DNA of 64,000 bases from assembly GCF_020164555.1 (NCBI RefSeq), contig NZ_JAIQZB010000009.1:1-64000 (forward strand), in the 5' to 3' direction. Below the pieces are notes generated by a model, which searched no databases, had not been told where the DNA came from, and saw only the letters and a program-made list of their open reading frames with translations. The translations under genes and the position numbers were made by a program. Below, piece by piece: positions 52,290-61,549 of this stretch (its first letter is position 1; every line of letters starts with the position of its first letter). This DNA is from Salegentibacter lacus. Its GTDB lineage: Bacteria; Bacteroidota; Bacteroidia; Flavobacteriales; Flavobacteriaceae.

Positions 52290-53258
52290 CTACTTCAATC
52301 TGGAATCAATTAATTTTTCTGAAACTTTCAGCTTGATTTTTTTACTCTCTTTTAATTCCTGTGAATGATTAAAATAAATGGTTTTTCCGTTTATTTCAGC
52401 TTCAATCAACCAGGTTTCACCTTTAAACCAGGATTTTTTTACTGTTGCTTCTATTCCGGAAGTTTTGGAAAGCTTTATTTCTTCTGGGTAAAGAATTACT
52501 TTTTTTCGGCTGCTTTCTTCTGCCCGTAGATCTTTCAGCATTAGTTCATTTACATCACCAAAAAGGGAAGCCACATATTTATTCGGCGGGTTTTGATATA
52601 ATTCTGAAGGAGAATTTTCAGCGTAGATTTTCGCGTTTTTCAGCACGATGGTTTTATCGGCAAAAGAAAGTGCATCGGTGCTGTCGTGCGTAGCGACGAT
52701 GCAGGCGATATTATTTTCTTTTAAATAAGCGAAAAGCCTGCGGCGTAAGTTATTTTTTCTGAAATGATCTATATGGCTAAAAGGCTCGTCCAGCAAAAGC
52801 AGTTCAGGTTGTTTTGCCAGGGCACGTGCTAAAGCTACACGTTGTTGTTGTCCGCCGCTTAGGAGTTTCGCTTTTTTATCGGCCAGCTCAGTCATTTCTA
52901 CCACTTCCAGCAATTCTTTAATGCGGTTTTTCTTTTTTTGCGGGTATTGGTTGCTAAGGTGTTTTCCAATATTATCGGCTACACTTGAAGGCAGCATTAG
53001 ATCGAAATCCTGCGCCAGATATTTTATAAAAGGCTCTCCCGGCACCAGGTTAAAATTAGGACCTAAAAGTTCTTTTTCTCCCCAAAAAATCTTCCCATCG
53101 GTATGGAGTAAGCCGTAGATAAGTTTTAATAAAGTACTTTTCCCACAACCGCTTTCCCCAATTACAGAGAGGTTTGCTCCTCCTTGAAGCGTAAAACCAA
53201 TATTCTTTAATACCGGGTCTTCAGCATAGGCAAAGGAGACATTTTTAAGTTTCAGCAT
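52290..53258 (-). CDS. ABC transporter ATP-binding protein (FbpC/PotA-like), orphan
   Basis: A 322-residue ATPase with Walker A GESGCGKS, signature LSGGQQQRVALARAL, Walker B LLLLDEP and the switch His (VATHDS). A C-terminal extension of about 90 residues (VKKSWFKGETWLIEAEINGK) resembles the regulatory TOBE-type domain of ion and polyamine importers. No permease or binding protein is nearby. It converges with the GreA-like gene across the repeat nest. Confidence 0.85.
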   Translation of the reverse strand: MLKLKNVSFAYAEDPVLKNIGFTLQGGANLSVIGESGCGKSTLLKLIYGLLHTDGKIFWGEKELLGPNFNLVPGEPFIKYLAQDFDLMLPSSVADNIGKHLSNQYPQKKKNRIKELLEVVEMTELADKKAKLLSGGQQQRVALARALAKQPELLLLDEPFSHIDHFRKNNLRRRLFAYLKENNIACIVATHDSTDALSFADKTIVLKNAKIYAENSPSELYQNPPNKYVASLFGDVNELMLKDLRAEESSRKKVILYPEEIKLSKTSGIEATVKKSWFKGETWLIEAEINGKTIYFNHSQELKESKKIKLKVSEKLIDSRLK

Positions 53259-53311
53259 ACAATTGTTTTGTTCCTACAAGGTAAGCTTTTCAAGCTTTCT
53301 TGAAAAAGAAA

Positions 53312-54361
53312 CTATACATCGTCGTAATCTACCTTTAGTTTTGGCGTAAGCGGTTGGGCCTGGCAGGTAAGGATCAAACCTTCTTCAATCTCCTCGTCGG
53401 TAAGGATTTGATTTTTGCGCATTTCGGCTTTTCCTTCTACAATTCTGGCAATACAACTGCTGCAAATTCCGCCCTGGCAGGAATATGGTACATCTAAATC
53501 GTGCCCCAAAGCAGCATCTAAAACCGTCTCTTTAGTGTCCATAGAAAAAGTGGTCTCCTCGTCGTCTACCATTATGGTTAGTTCGGTTTGGCCTTCTACA
53601 TTGGTCTCTATAGCGCCGGTTTCTTCAGTAGTGAAAAGTTCGTAAAGGATTTTGTCTTCGGTAACGCCATTTTGTTTTAATACATCGCTAACCTGGTTGA
53701 TCATTTCTTCAGGTCCGCAAAGATAGAAAGCGTCAAAAGGATGATCCTTAAATTTGTTTTTCACTACAAAATTCACCGTACTCGTTTCAATTCTTCCAAA
53801 ATGGGAATCGTCTTCCCTGGTGCGGCTGTAAACAAATTCTATAAAAAGCCTGTCGGGAAATTTGGCTTGCAGTTCCAGTAATTCCTTGAAGAAAATAGTA
53901 TCCTTTGGAGATTTATTTCCGTAGGTAAGTACAAACCTGCTCTTAGGCTCTTCTGCTAAAACAGTTTTAATGATTGAAAGTACCGGAGTAATTCCGCTTC
54001 CTGCAGCAAAAGCCGCGTAATGCCTTGCTTCGCCGGTTGGCTTTAAGATGAACTTTCCTTCGGGTGGGTGTACTTCAAGAACATCGCCGGCTTTAAGTTT
54101 ATTATTGGCAATAACTGAAAACTTTCCGCCTTCAACTTCTTTAACGGTAACCTTGAATTCTCCCGAATTTGGTGCTGAACAAAGCGAATATGCACGTCTT
54201 AATTCTTCGTCACCTAATTTTATTTTAATCGTGATATACTGGCCCGCGTCAAACTTAAACTCTTCTTTTAAGTTTTCTGGAATTTTAAAAGACAAGCTCA
54301 CTGCCTGCGGGGTTTCCCTAATAACTTCTTTTATTTCTAACGGAAAAAACTGACTCATCAA
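53312..54361 (-). CDS. PaaE-like ferredoxin-NAD(P)H reductase with C-terminal 2Fe-2S domain
   Basis: Electron-transfer flavoprotein, 349 residues. The FAD-binding barrel has RAYSLCSAP (about 60), the NAD domain AGSGITPVLSI, and a plant-type ferredoxin end has CQGGICSSC plus a later Cys in LTCQAQP. The order FAD-NAD-2Fe2S matches PaaE and related oxygenase reductases, but no oxygenase is near, so the acceptor is unknown. The start is MMSQ; the leader is very short. Confidence 0.88.
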   Translation of the reverse strand: MMSQFFPLEIKEVIRETPQAVSLSFKIPENLKEEFKFDAGQYITIKIKLGDEELRRAYSLCSAPNSGEFKVTVKEVEGGKFSVIANNKLKAGDVLEVHPPEGKFILKPTGEARHYAAFAAGSGITPVLSIIKTVLAEEPKSRFVLTYGNKSPKDTIFFKELLELQAKFPDRLFIEFVYSRTREDDSHFGRIETSTVNFVVKNKFKDHPFDAFYLCGPEEMINQVSDVLKQNGVTEDKILYELFTTEETGAIETNVEGQTELTIMVDDEETTFSMDTKETVLDAALGHDLDVPYSCQGGICSSCIARIVEGKAEMRKNQILTDEEIEEGLILTCQAQPLTPKLKVDYDDV

Positions 54362-54375
54362 AAAATTATTTTTGG

Positions 54376-54383
54376 CAAAAATA
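54376..54383 (-). promoter_or_regulatory. -7 box TATTTTTG before the PaaE-like gene
   Basis: A perfect TAnnTTTG on the minus strand, followed by CC. Its last base is 15 bases from the ATG, so the transcript would have a leader of only about 8-10 bases. No -33 TTG at normal spacing. Confidence 0.42.
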
Positions 54384-54425
54384 CAAAGTATGTGAAATTA
54401 AAGCGTGTAACAAATACGTAAATTT

Positions 54426-54439
54426 CTATACTTGTATAG
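54426..54439. promoter_or_regulatory. inverted repeat in the PaaE/DUF5687 divergent gap
   Basis: CTATAC-TT-GTATAG, perfect 6-bp dyad at the middle of a 179-base divergent region, upstream of the -7 box of the PaaE-like gene. A candidate binding site for a dimeric regulator; no regulator gene is adjacent. Confidence 0.38.
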
Positions 54440-54540
54440 TAAATCACCCTGGTGCATCAGTAAAAACAATTATTTTATTCCAGGTTCGCCCATTTTTTGT
54501 CGACATTTTTAATCTCGCTTAGCGGGTAAATCATTACATT

Positions 54541-56022
54541 ATGTTTAAACGGTTTTTATGGCTGGAGTGGAAATCCTTTTTCCGTTCTGCAAGTGTTGGG
54601 AAGAGTATTGGCTTAAAAGTCCTGCTTATTTTCCTGGCTTTATATTTTTCTGTAGCATTTCTTGTTTTGGGTATTGGTCTTTATCCTTTGTTGCAAAAAG
54701 CTTTCCCCGATCAGGATCCCTTACAATTGGTAAACCGTTTTGTTTTACTGTGGCTGGTTTTTGAGCTCGGCTTTAGATTTATGCTGCAAACATTACCTGT
54801 TTTAGATATAAAACCACTGCTAAATTTACCTATTGCCAGGCGAAAAGCAGTGAATTTTGTACTCATTAAGTCTATGTACTCCTTTTTTAATTTCCTGCCA
54901 TTATTTGTAATTATTCCCTTCGGAATTTTTTGTATTTACAAAGGCGATTATGGAACCTGGAACCTTATAGGCTGGATGGTAGCAATGATTGCAATAATTC
55001 AATGCGTAAATTTTTTAAATTTTATTATTAAAAAGAAATTCACCGATAATTTAAAAGCATTAATTCCTGTAATTTTTACAGTTGTCGTTTTGGGCGCGCT
55101 AGAGTATTTTGAAATTTTTGAGACAAGTTTTTGGTTTGGAAGAATGTTGGATTTCCTGGTTTTAAACCCTTATTTGGCGATTGCACCTATAATTTTGGCG
55201 ATAGCTTTATATAAATGGAATCAGCTCAACCTGGAAAGTAAGTTTTATCTTGATGCCGGCTTAAAGGAAGAACAAAAGGATGCCGATACAAAGGATTTTG
55301 GATGGACCAAAAAATTTGGAGCTCTTGCGCCTTTCCTTCAGCAGGATTTAAAACTTATTTGGCGGAATAAAAGACCGAAAACCACAATTTATATGTCTTT
55401 AATTCTATTGGGTTACGGCTTGTTTATTTATCCGAGCGATATGTATCAACATCCGGCTATGTATGTTTTTGTAGGCATTTTTATGACCGGTATTTTTATG
55501 ATTAATTTTGGGCAATTTGTGCCTTCGTGGGATGCATCTTATTATCCAATGATTATGTCGCAAAACATCCCAATGAAAGATTATTTGTCTTCCAAAGCGA
55601 TGTTAATTAGTTTAAGCGTGATAATACTGGCTATTCTAACCACACCATATATTTATTTTGGCTGGAATATATTATTAATCAATATGGTGGCCGCTTTGTA
55701 TAATATTGGGGTGAATGTTCCCATTTTACTCTATTCAGGTTCTTTCAATAAAAAAAGAATAGACCTGGATAAAAGTCCGTTTATGAACTACCAGGGAACA
55801 GGAGCAGCACAATGGATAGTAGGTATTCCTTTAATGTTTTTACCAATTTTGATCTTCTGGCTTTTAGACTTTTTTATAGGATTTGAAGCAGGCTTAATAG
55901 GTCTTTCTGCATTAGGAATTCTTGGTTTGCTTTTACGGGCTAATTTGATGAAATATATTGCAGGAGTTTACCGAAAAAGAAAATACGCGATGATTAATGG
56001 TTTTAAACAAACCGGCGAATAA
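54541..56022 (+). CDS. DUF5687 membrane protein (ABC transporter permease-like)
   Basis: A 493-residue protein with about 12 hydrophobic segments, typical of the Bacteroidota DUF5687 family. It begins MFKRFLWLEWKSFFRSASVG and carries LQQDLKLIWRNKRPKT in the central loop and FVPSWDASYYPMIMSQN. The ATPase gene follows after 14 bases, so together they likely form an ABC-type exporter; the cargo is unknown. Confidence 0.85.
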   Translation: MFKRFLWLEWKSFFRSASVGKSIGLKVLLIFLALYFSVAFLVLGIGLYPLLQKAFPDQDPLQLVNRFVLLWLVFELGFRFMLQTLPVLDIKPLLNLPIARRKAVNFVLIKSMYSFFNFLPLFVIIPFGIFCIYKGDYGTWNLIGWMVAMIAIIQCVNFLNFIIKKKFTDNLKALIPVIFTVVVLGALEYFEIFETSFWFGRMLDFLVLNPYLAIAPIILAIALYKWNQLNLESKFYLDAGLKEEQKDADTKDFGWTKKFGALAPFLQQDLKLIWRNKRPKTTIYMSLILLGYGLFIYPSDMYQHPAMYVFVGIFMTGIFMINFGQFVPSWDASYYPMIMSQNIPMKDYLSSKAMLISLSVIILAILTTPYIYFGWNILLINMVAALYNIGVNVPILLYSGSFNKKRIDLDKSPFMNYQGTGAAQWIVGIPLMFLPILIFWLLDFFIGFEAGLIGLSALGILGLLLRANLMKYIAGVYRKRKYAMINGFKQTGE

Positions 56023-56036
56023 AATTCACAAAAATT

Positions 56037-56762
56037 ATGATAACAGCTACAAACCTTAGCAAAATATACGGCGGAACAAAAGTTCTAAATATTGATCATC
56101 TGGATATCCCAGCCGGACAAAGTTTTGGCCTGGTTGGAAATAACGGCGCAGGAAAAACCACTTTTTTTAGTTTATTGCTGGATCTAATTCAGCCTACTAC
56201 CGGAAACATTTTTAATAACGAAATCACGGTAAGCCAGAGTGAAGACTGGAAACCTTTTACCACTTCTTTTATAGACGAAAGCTTCCTGATAGGCTATTTA
56301 ACCCCAGAGGAATATTTTTATTTCGTGGGAGAATTACGCGGCGCCAATAAAGCTGATATCGATGCGTTTTTAGCCAATTTTGAAGATTTCTTCCACGGAG
56401 AAATTATAGGTCGAAGAAAATATTTACGAGACCTCTCTAAAGGAAATCAGAAAAAAGTGGGGATTGTTGCTGCACTTATTGGAAACCCAAAAGTGGTAAT
56501 TTTAGACGAGCCATTTGCCAATTTAGATCCAACAACCCAAATTCGCTTAAAAAAGATCATCAAAGAACTTACCGAAAATCGTGAAACCACGGTGCTAATT
56601 TCCAGCCACGACCTTATTCACGTGACCGAAGTTTGTGAGCGAATTGTGGTTTTAGATAAAGGCGAACAGGTAAAAGACATTAAAACTTCTGAAGCTACTT
56701 TAAGTGAATTAGAAAGCTATTTTTCAGGGGAAGTAGGCGCAACTAAGGCTGAAGAACTATAG
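56037..56762 (+). CDS. ABC transporter ATP-binding protein, partner of DUF5687
   Basis: A 241-residue ATPase with Walker A GNNGAGKT, a signature variant LSKGNQKKVG, Walker B VVILDEP and the switch His in ISSHDL. The LSKGNQKK signature is the form of drug/antibiotic and bacteriocin-type exporters rather than importers. It follows the DUF5687 gene directly and powers it by inference. Confidence 0.9.
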   Translation: MITATNLSKIYGGTKVLNIDHLDIPAGQSFGLVGNNGAGKTTFFSLLLDLIQPTTGNIFNNEITVSQSEDWKPFTTSFIDESFLIGYLTPEEYFYFVGELRGANKADIDAFLANFEDFFHGEIIGRRKYLRDLSKGNQKKVGIVAALIGNPKVVILDEPFANLDPTTQIRLKKIIKELTENRETTVLISSHDLIHVTEVCERIVVLDKGEQVKDIKTSEATLSELESYFSGEVGATKAEEL

Positions 56763-56852
56763 TAAATTGGTTTGCGTTTGTAAAAAGAAGCGTATTTTTA
56801 CACACTAAACAAACTGATTTTTAGTTATAAAGCCATCGAGAACCGGTTAATT

Positions 56853-59366
56853 TTGAATACACTTACCAAACTTACTTTACTGTTGCTCCTGGTTGGGAGC
56901 ATCGCTGGCTGTTCACGCAAAAAAAACACTTTCGTAAACCGGAATTGGCATGCGATAACCACAGAATATAACACGCTGTATAACGGCAATCTTGGCCTTG
57001 AACAAGGAAAAGAAGAACTCAACCAAAACTACGCCGATAATTACTGGGATATCTTGCCCATTGAGCGTATGCAAATTGATGAAAACATCGTTTTGCCCGA
57101 TAGTATTCGTAATCAGAATTTTGGCTATGCCGAAGAGAAAGCCGTAAAAGCAATTCAGCGCCACTCGATGCTGATAGAAGGGAAAGAAAGAAATCCACAA
57201 ATAGATGAAGCTTATTTATTGCTGGGAAAAGCCCGATATTTCGATCAGCGATTTATTCCCGCCCTGGAAGCTTTTAATTATATCCTAAGACGTTATCCTG
57301 CCAGTAACAATATTATTCACGCCCGGGTTTGGCGTGAGAAAACCCATATGCGCCTGGATAATAACCGTCTTGCCGTAAGTAATCTCAAAAAAGTACTGGA
57401 TTTAGATCATCTTGAAGACCAGGATATTGCCGATGCGGGTGCAACTATGGCCCAGGCCTACATTAATCTTCGGCATTTAGATAGCGCGGTAGTTCCTTTA
57501 AGAAATGCAGCCGAATTCACCGGAAATAACAAAGAAAAAGGACGCTATTTTTATATTCTTGGTCAACTTCATAATCGATTGGGAGAAATTGCTGAAGCAA
57601 ATGCTGCTTTTGATGAGGTGATAGATTTGAATAGAAAATCGCCCAGAATTTATATGATCAATGCTTATGTTCAAAAAGCAAGAAACTTTGAAATGGGGCA
57701 GGGGAATAATTATGAATTACGGGAAATGCTTCGGGAACTGGAAGAAGACCGCGAAAACCGACCGTTTTTGGATAAAATATATTTTCAAATTGGCGAATAT
57801 TATAACCGTTTAGATTCCATAGATACAGCAGTAGATTATTATAAAAAATCCCTACGGGAACCCGCAAGTGATATTTTTTTACGTTCCATTAATTATGAAA
57901 TCCTGGCCAATATTAATTTTGACCGCAGCAATTATCTTGCAGCCAGCAAGTATTATGATAGTACGCTGGCAGAAATGGATCCTCAACTAAGGGAATTCAG
58001 AACTATAAAAAAGAAAAGGGATAACCTGGAAGACGTTATAAAATATGAAGGCATCGCTTACAAAAACGACAGCATCCTGCAGTTAAGTCAGATGATGCCT
58101 GCTGAACAACTGGATTATTTTAAAAATTACACCACAGATTTACGTGCAAAATTGGAAGCCGATGAAAATGCAGCCGTAATGCCGGTAAACTTACCTGCAA
58201 TAAATACCACGCAGGCACAGGGTTCTGCACGTACCTTCTATTTTTATAGCGAAGCAAGGGTGCAACAGGGAAGACAGGAGTTTTTAAACCAATGGGGAGA
58301 TCGCCCGCTGGCCGATAACTGGCGCTGGGCAGAGGTAAGTTTCGAGAGAGAAGATGCTGTAGCTGAGGAAACCGGACTTTCACAACAGGTTTTAGATAAC
58401 GATCCAAGGTTAGATCCTTATACGTATATCGATCAAATTCCTACAGATTTAGCTGTATTAGATACCATAACCCGAGACAGGGATTTTGCGTATTACCAGC
58501 TGGGGATTATTTATAAGGAGAATTTTAGGGAGTATGGAATGGCGCAAAATAGGTTAGAGGCGGTGCTGGAAATATCATCAGATGAACGACTTATCTTGCC
58601 TTCCATGTATAATCTGTACCAGATTTATCAAACCACAAATCAAAATTTCAAGGCCGAAGAAATGAAGGCGGAAATTTTGAACAATTATCCTGATTCCCGT
58701 TATGCCGCTTATATTTTGAATCCGGAAAGTATTCGAGAAGATGAAAATTCTCCTGAAGCAATTTACGCAGACCTTTATCGGGATTTTGAAGCACAAAATT
58801 TTAATGAGGTGATTGCTGAAACGAATCGTTACATTTCAGAATTTGCCGGTGATCCTATTGTTCCCAAACTCGAACTTTTAAAAGCCCAGGCCAGCGGAAG
58901 ACTTTTGGGCTTGGAAGCTTATAAAAGCGCATTAAATCACGTGGCTTTAACCTATCCACAAACCCAGGAAGGTAAAAAAGCCCAGGAAATTTTAAATAAA
59001 ACAATTCCGCAGCTAAGCGGACTGGAATTTAATACCGATAGCCTGCAGCAAAATTATAAATTGCTTTATAGGTTTGATGTTTCAGAACAGGAAGCGGCTT
59101 CAGCTTTAAAAGAAAAGATAGAAACTGCAATTTCAGATATTAATTATGATCATCTTTCGGTTTCTATAGATGTTTATGATCCAGATGAGGTTTTTGTAAT
59201 GGTTCACGGCTTGCAAGATATTAACCGAGCTAATGGTTTTGCGGAGCTGCTTCAGATAAACGAAGATTATTTAGTTGAAAAAGAATCAATGCCTATTTCA
59301 ACGGAAAATTATAGAATTGTACAAATTCAGAAGAATTTAGACGATTTTCCGCGTCCGGTTGAATAA
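56853..59366 (+). CDS. sprE: SprE/PorW-like TPR lipoprotein of gliding motility and type IX secretion
   Basis: An 837-residue lipoprotein: signal LLLLLVGSIAGC (Cys20) and KKNTFVNRNWHAITTEYNTLYNGN, the SprE/PorW N-terminal block, then many TPR helices (about 90-450, AYLLLGKARYFDQRFIPALE) and a C-terminal half with more helices. Its length and order match SprE of gliding Flavobacteria, needed for T9SS secretion. The start codon is TTG at 56853; there is no in-frame ATG between it and an upstream stop, and the signal peptide begins right there. It precedes the atp genes by 17 bases. Confidence 0.88.
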   Translation: MNTLTKLTLLLLLVGSIAGCSRKKNTFVNRNWHAITTEYNTLYNGNLGLEQGKEELNQNYADNYWDILPIERMQIDENIVLPDSIRNQNFGYAEEKAVKAIQRHSMLIEGKERNPQIDEAYLLLGKARYFDQRFIPALEAFNYILRRYPASNNIIHARVWREKTHMRLDNNRLAVSNLKKVLDLDHLEDQDIADAGATMAQAYINLRHLDSAVVPLRNAAEFTGNNKEKGRYFYILGQLHNRLGEIAEANAAFDEVIDLNRKSPRIYMINAYVQKARNFEMGQGNNYELREMLRELEEDRENRPFLDKIYFQIGEYYNRLDSIDTAVDYYKKSLREPASDIFLRSINYEILANINFDRSNYLAASKYYDSTLAEMDPQLREFRTIKKKRDNLEDVIKYEGIAYKNDSILQLSQMMPAEQLDYFKNYTTDLRAKLEADENAAVMPVNLPAINTTQAQGSARTFYFYSEARVQQGRQEFLNQWGDRPLADNWRWAEVSFEREDAVAEETGLSQQVLDNDPRLDPYTYIDQIPTDLAVLDTITRDRDFAYYQLGIIYKENFREYGMAQNRLEAVLEISSDERLILPSMYNLYQIYQTTNQNFKAEEMKAEILNNYPDSRYAAYILNPESIREDENSPEAIYADLYRDFEAQNFNEVIAETNRYISEFAGDPIVPKLELLKAQASGRLLGLEAYKSALNHVALTYPQTQEGKKAQEILNKTIPQLSGLEFNTDSLQQNYKLLYRFDVSEQEAASALKEKIETAISDINYDHLSVSIDVYDPDEVFVMVHGLQDINRANGFAELLQINEDYLVEKESMPISTENYRIVQIQKNLDDFPRPVE

Positions 59367-59383
59367 GTTTTTTCAGAAAAACT

Positions 59384-59614
59384 ATGAAAAACAAAGAGCT
59401 AAATAAATACCTGGGCTTTGTAAATATTGCCTTCCAAATGGGAATTATTATTGCCGGCGGTGTTTTTCTTGGAATTTGGCTGGATGAGAAATTTCCGAAT
59501 AAATATTCAGCTTTTACCATTTCCCTGTCGTTATTGGGTGTTTTTATTGCCCTTTATCAGGTATACCGAGCTGTAAGTAAAATGAGTGAAGAAGACGAAA
59601 AAAATGAAAAATGA
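59384..59614 (+). CDS. AtpZ/AtpI-type small membrane protein of ATP synthase
   Basis: A 76-residue protein with two helices (IAFQMGIIIAGGVFLGIWLD and FTISLSLLGVFIALYQVYRAV) and acidic tail SEEDEKNEK. The GIWLDEKF segment between helices is typical of AtpZ. It is thought to help insertion or Mg supply for the c-ring. It is followed by an 11-base overlap with the next gene and lies at the front of the atp operon. Confidence 0.82.
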   Translation: MKNKELNKYLGFVNIAFQMGIIIAGGVFLGIWLDEKFPNKYSAFTISLSLLGVFIALYQVYRAVSKMSEEDEKNEK

Positions 59615-59987
59615 ATTACTGGCTTTCCTAAAACGATTGCTTCCTTTTAGTATTTTACTATGGCTTATTCAGTTCCTTTTACAACGCTATGTATTGGAAA
59701 TAGAATTCTATTACAGCAGTTTTAGTATTTACCTTTTCCATTTCCTGGCAACATTTCTTATTTATTTAAGCCTGGTTTTTGTTTATAAGAATTTTGCCGA
59801 TAAAACCGGATTTGCCTTTATGGGATTAAGCTTATTTAAGATGTTTGCAGCAGTTATTTTTTTGCTTCCCTTAATCTTAAGGGGGGTAAATGCTGTGTTT
59901 GCCAATATTCTTGCTTTTTTTATTCCTTATTTTTTGTTTTTGGTCTTTGAGACCCTGTATGCGGTAAAACTTATAAACAAGGCTTAA
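59604..59987 (+). CDS. four-helix membrane protein between atpZ and atpB
   Basis: A 127-residue protein, start at the ATG at 59604, which overlaps the AtpZ stop by 11 bases. It has about four hydrophobic segments (LPFSILLWLIQFLL, LFHFLATFLIYLSLVFVY, FMAFAAVIFLLPLIL-like and AFFIPYFLFLVFETLYAVKL). No motif is recognised. Its conserved place suggests a helper of F0 assembly, perhaps doing the job of the larger AtpI; this is inference. Confidence 0.68.
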   Translation: MKNELLAFLKRLLPFSILLWLIQFLLQRYVLEIEFYYSSFSIYLFHFLATFLIYLSLVFVYKNFADKTGFAFMGLSLFKMFAAVIFLLPLILRGVNAVFANILAFFIPYFLFLVFETLYAVKLINKA

Positions 59988-60071
59988 TTTCCTGTTTATC
60001 AGTTATAATGATAAAAATAACGCTTTTGCTAAAATTTTAGTTTGGGTGCTTTTAAATAACAATTAAAAGTA

Positions 60072-60079
60072 TACCTTTG
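60072..60079 (+). promoter_or_regulatory. -7 promoter box TACCTTTG before atpB
   Basis: Perfect TAnnTTTG followed by CACCCG, as before the DUF177 gene. The transcript would begin near 60085, so the ATG at 60122 is the start of atpB, and the main atp genes have a promoter of their own. Confidence 0.62.
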
Positions 60080-60121
60080 CACCCGAATTTAGAGCCCATA
60101 ATTTTAAGCAGAACAGGTACT

Positions 60122-61207
60122 ATGATAGCACATAAATCTTTAAAGATTATAGTGACGTTTACACTAGCCTTAGCCTTACTTCCTTTTAACGCTTTTGCCA
60201 AAGCTGATCCTCAGGCAGAAGAATCTGAAGAATTTAATCCTACCGACATGATCATGCACCACATTGGTGATTCTCATGGGTGGCACTTTTTTGGCGAAGG
60301 AGACAGTTCTTTTACATTGCCATTACCGGTAATTCTTTTTACTGATAACGGGGTGGTAACATTTATGTCTAGTGAATTCCATCACGATACCGAAGGGCAA
60401 TACGTGGTAGAAAAAGACGGGATGCGCTTTGTGAATTATCACGAAGATATTTACAAATTAGATGCTGCTGCCGAGAGCGTAGAGTTTGATGAGAAGCATA
60501 ATGTTATAAATGCCAGTAAACCCTGGGATTTTTCTATAACCAAGAATGTAGCCGCAATGCTTTTAACGGTTATTTTAATGTTGGTATTCTTCTTTGGATT
60601 GGCCGGGCATCATAAAAAGAATAAAAATGCTCCTGCAGGCTTCAATAATATTTTGGAAACCTTAGTGCTTTTCGTAAGGGATGAGATTGCAAAACCTCAA
60701 ATTGGCGAAAAAAAATATATGAAGTTTATGCCGTTTTTGCTGACCGTATTCTTCTTTATCTGGATTACAAACCTTTTAGGTTTGTTGCCTGGTGCAGCCA
60801 ACGTAACAGGAAATATTGCGGTGACTGTTTCTTTAGGACTTTTTACCCTCGCTTTAATATTGATTAATGGAAATAAAGATTTCTGGAAGCATACTTTATG
60901 GATGCCAGGGATACCTACTTTCGTTAAGCCTATTTTAGCAGTAGTAGAGGTGCTTGGTTTAATTATTAAGCCAGTAGCGCTAATGATTCGTTTGTTTGCG
61001 AACATTACTGCGGGCCACATTATTATTTTGAGTTTAATTGGATTGATATTTATACTGGAAAGTGCTGGAGTAGCCGGGATTTCGGTTCCTTTTGCCCTTT
61101 TCATCACAATACTGGAATTGTTAGTAGCATTCCTTCAAGCGTTTATTTTTACAATGCTGTCTGCCCTGTTTATCGGAATGGCAGTTGCGGAACATGAACA
61201 TCATTAA
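60122..61207 (+). CDS. atpB: F0F1 ATP synthase subunit a
   Basis: Proton channel subunit, 361 residues from the ATG at 60122 (the longer frame from 60077 runs through the -7 box). A signal-like first helix (TFTLALALLPFNAFA) and a 130-residue acidic periplasmic-type domain precede the usual helices, a Bacteroidota feature. The essential Arg lies in ALMIRLFANITAGHI, with the last helix LLVAFLQAFIFTMLSALFIG. It is followed 23 bases later by atpE. Confidence 0.94.
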   Translation: MIAHKSLKIIVTFTLALALLPFNAFAKADPQAEESEEFNPTDMIMHHIGDSHGWHFFGEGDSSFTLPLPVILFTDNGVVTFMSSEFHHDTEGQYVVEKDGMRFVNYHEDIYKLDAAAESVEFDEKHNVINASKPWDFSITKNVAAMLLTVILMLVFFFGLAGHHKKNKNAPAGFNNILETLVLFVRDEIAKPQIGEKKYMKFMPFLLTVFFFIWITNLLGLLPGAANVTGNIAVTVSLGLFTLALILINGNKDFWKHTLWMPGIPTFVKPILAVVEVLGLIIKPVALMIRLFANITAGHIIILSLIGLIFILESAGVAGISVPFALFITILELLVAFLQAFIFTMLSALFIGMAVAEHEHH

Positions 61208-61230
61208 TTTTAATTTTTAATTTCTATACT

Positions 61231-61461
61231 ATGGAGTATTTACACATTGGACTTGCAGCTTTAGGAGCTGGTTTAGCAGTTGTTGGAGCCGCTATTGGCG
61301 TTGGTAAAATTGGCGGTGCCGCAATGGACGCTATTGCCCGTCAGCCGGAGGCTTCTGGAAAAATCCAGACTGCAATGATTATCGCTGCTGCACTTGTAGA
61401 GGGTGTTGCCCTTTTTGGAGTTGTTGCTGCATTATTAGGGGTACTTACAGTACCGGCTTAG
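61231..61461 (+). CDS. atpE: F0F1 ATP synthase subunit c
   Basis: A 76-residue hairpin of two helices: GLAALGAGLAVVGAAIGVG and IIAAALVEGVALFGVVAALL. The ion-binding residue is Glu57 (LVEGVALFG), and the loop RQPEAS is the usual contact to F1. The extra polar residues of sodium-type c rings are absent, so it is probably proton-driven. A strong hairpin follows before atpF. Confidence 0.96.
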   Translation: MEYLHIGLAALGAGLAVVGAAIGVGKIGGAAMDAIARQPEASGKIQTAMIIAAALVEGVALFGVVAALLGVLTVPA

Positions 61462-61474
61462 TCCTAAAATTTAA

Positions 61475-61509
61475 AAGCCTGTTCGTAACGGTTGGTTGCG
61501 AACAGGTTT
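61475..61509 (+). promoter_or_regulatory. intercistronic hairpin between atpE and atpF
   Basis: CCTGTTCG (61478-61485) pairs with CGAACAGG (61499-61506), extended by A/G-T pairs on the outside. It lies between subunit c and subunit b genes, whose copy numbers differ about fivefold, so it may act as a partial terminator or RNase barrier that lowers atpF and later genes. Confidence 0.6.
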
Positions 61510-61549
61510 ATTTTAATGATTGAATAAGTAAAATATTATATAAATAATT

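Noticed and set aside
60077-60121. TTG start that would lengthen subunit a by 15 residues
   Set aside because: It lies within the TACCTTTG box; the ATG at 60122 begins the signal-like helix.
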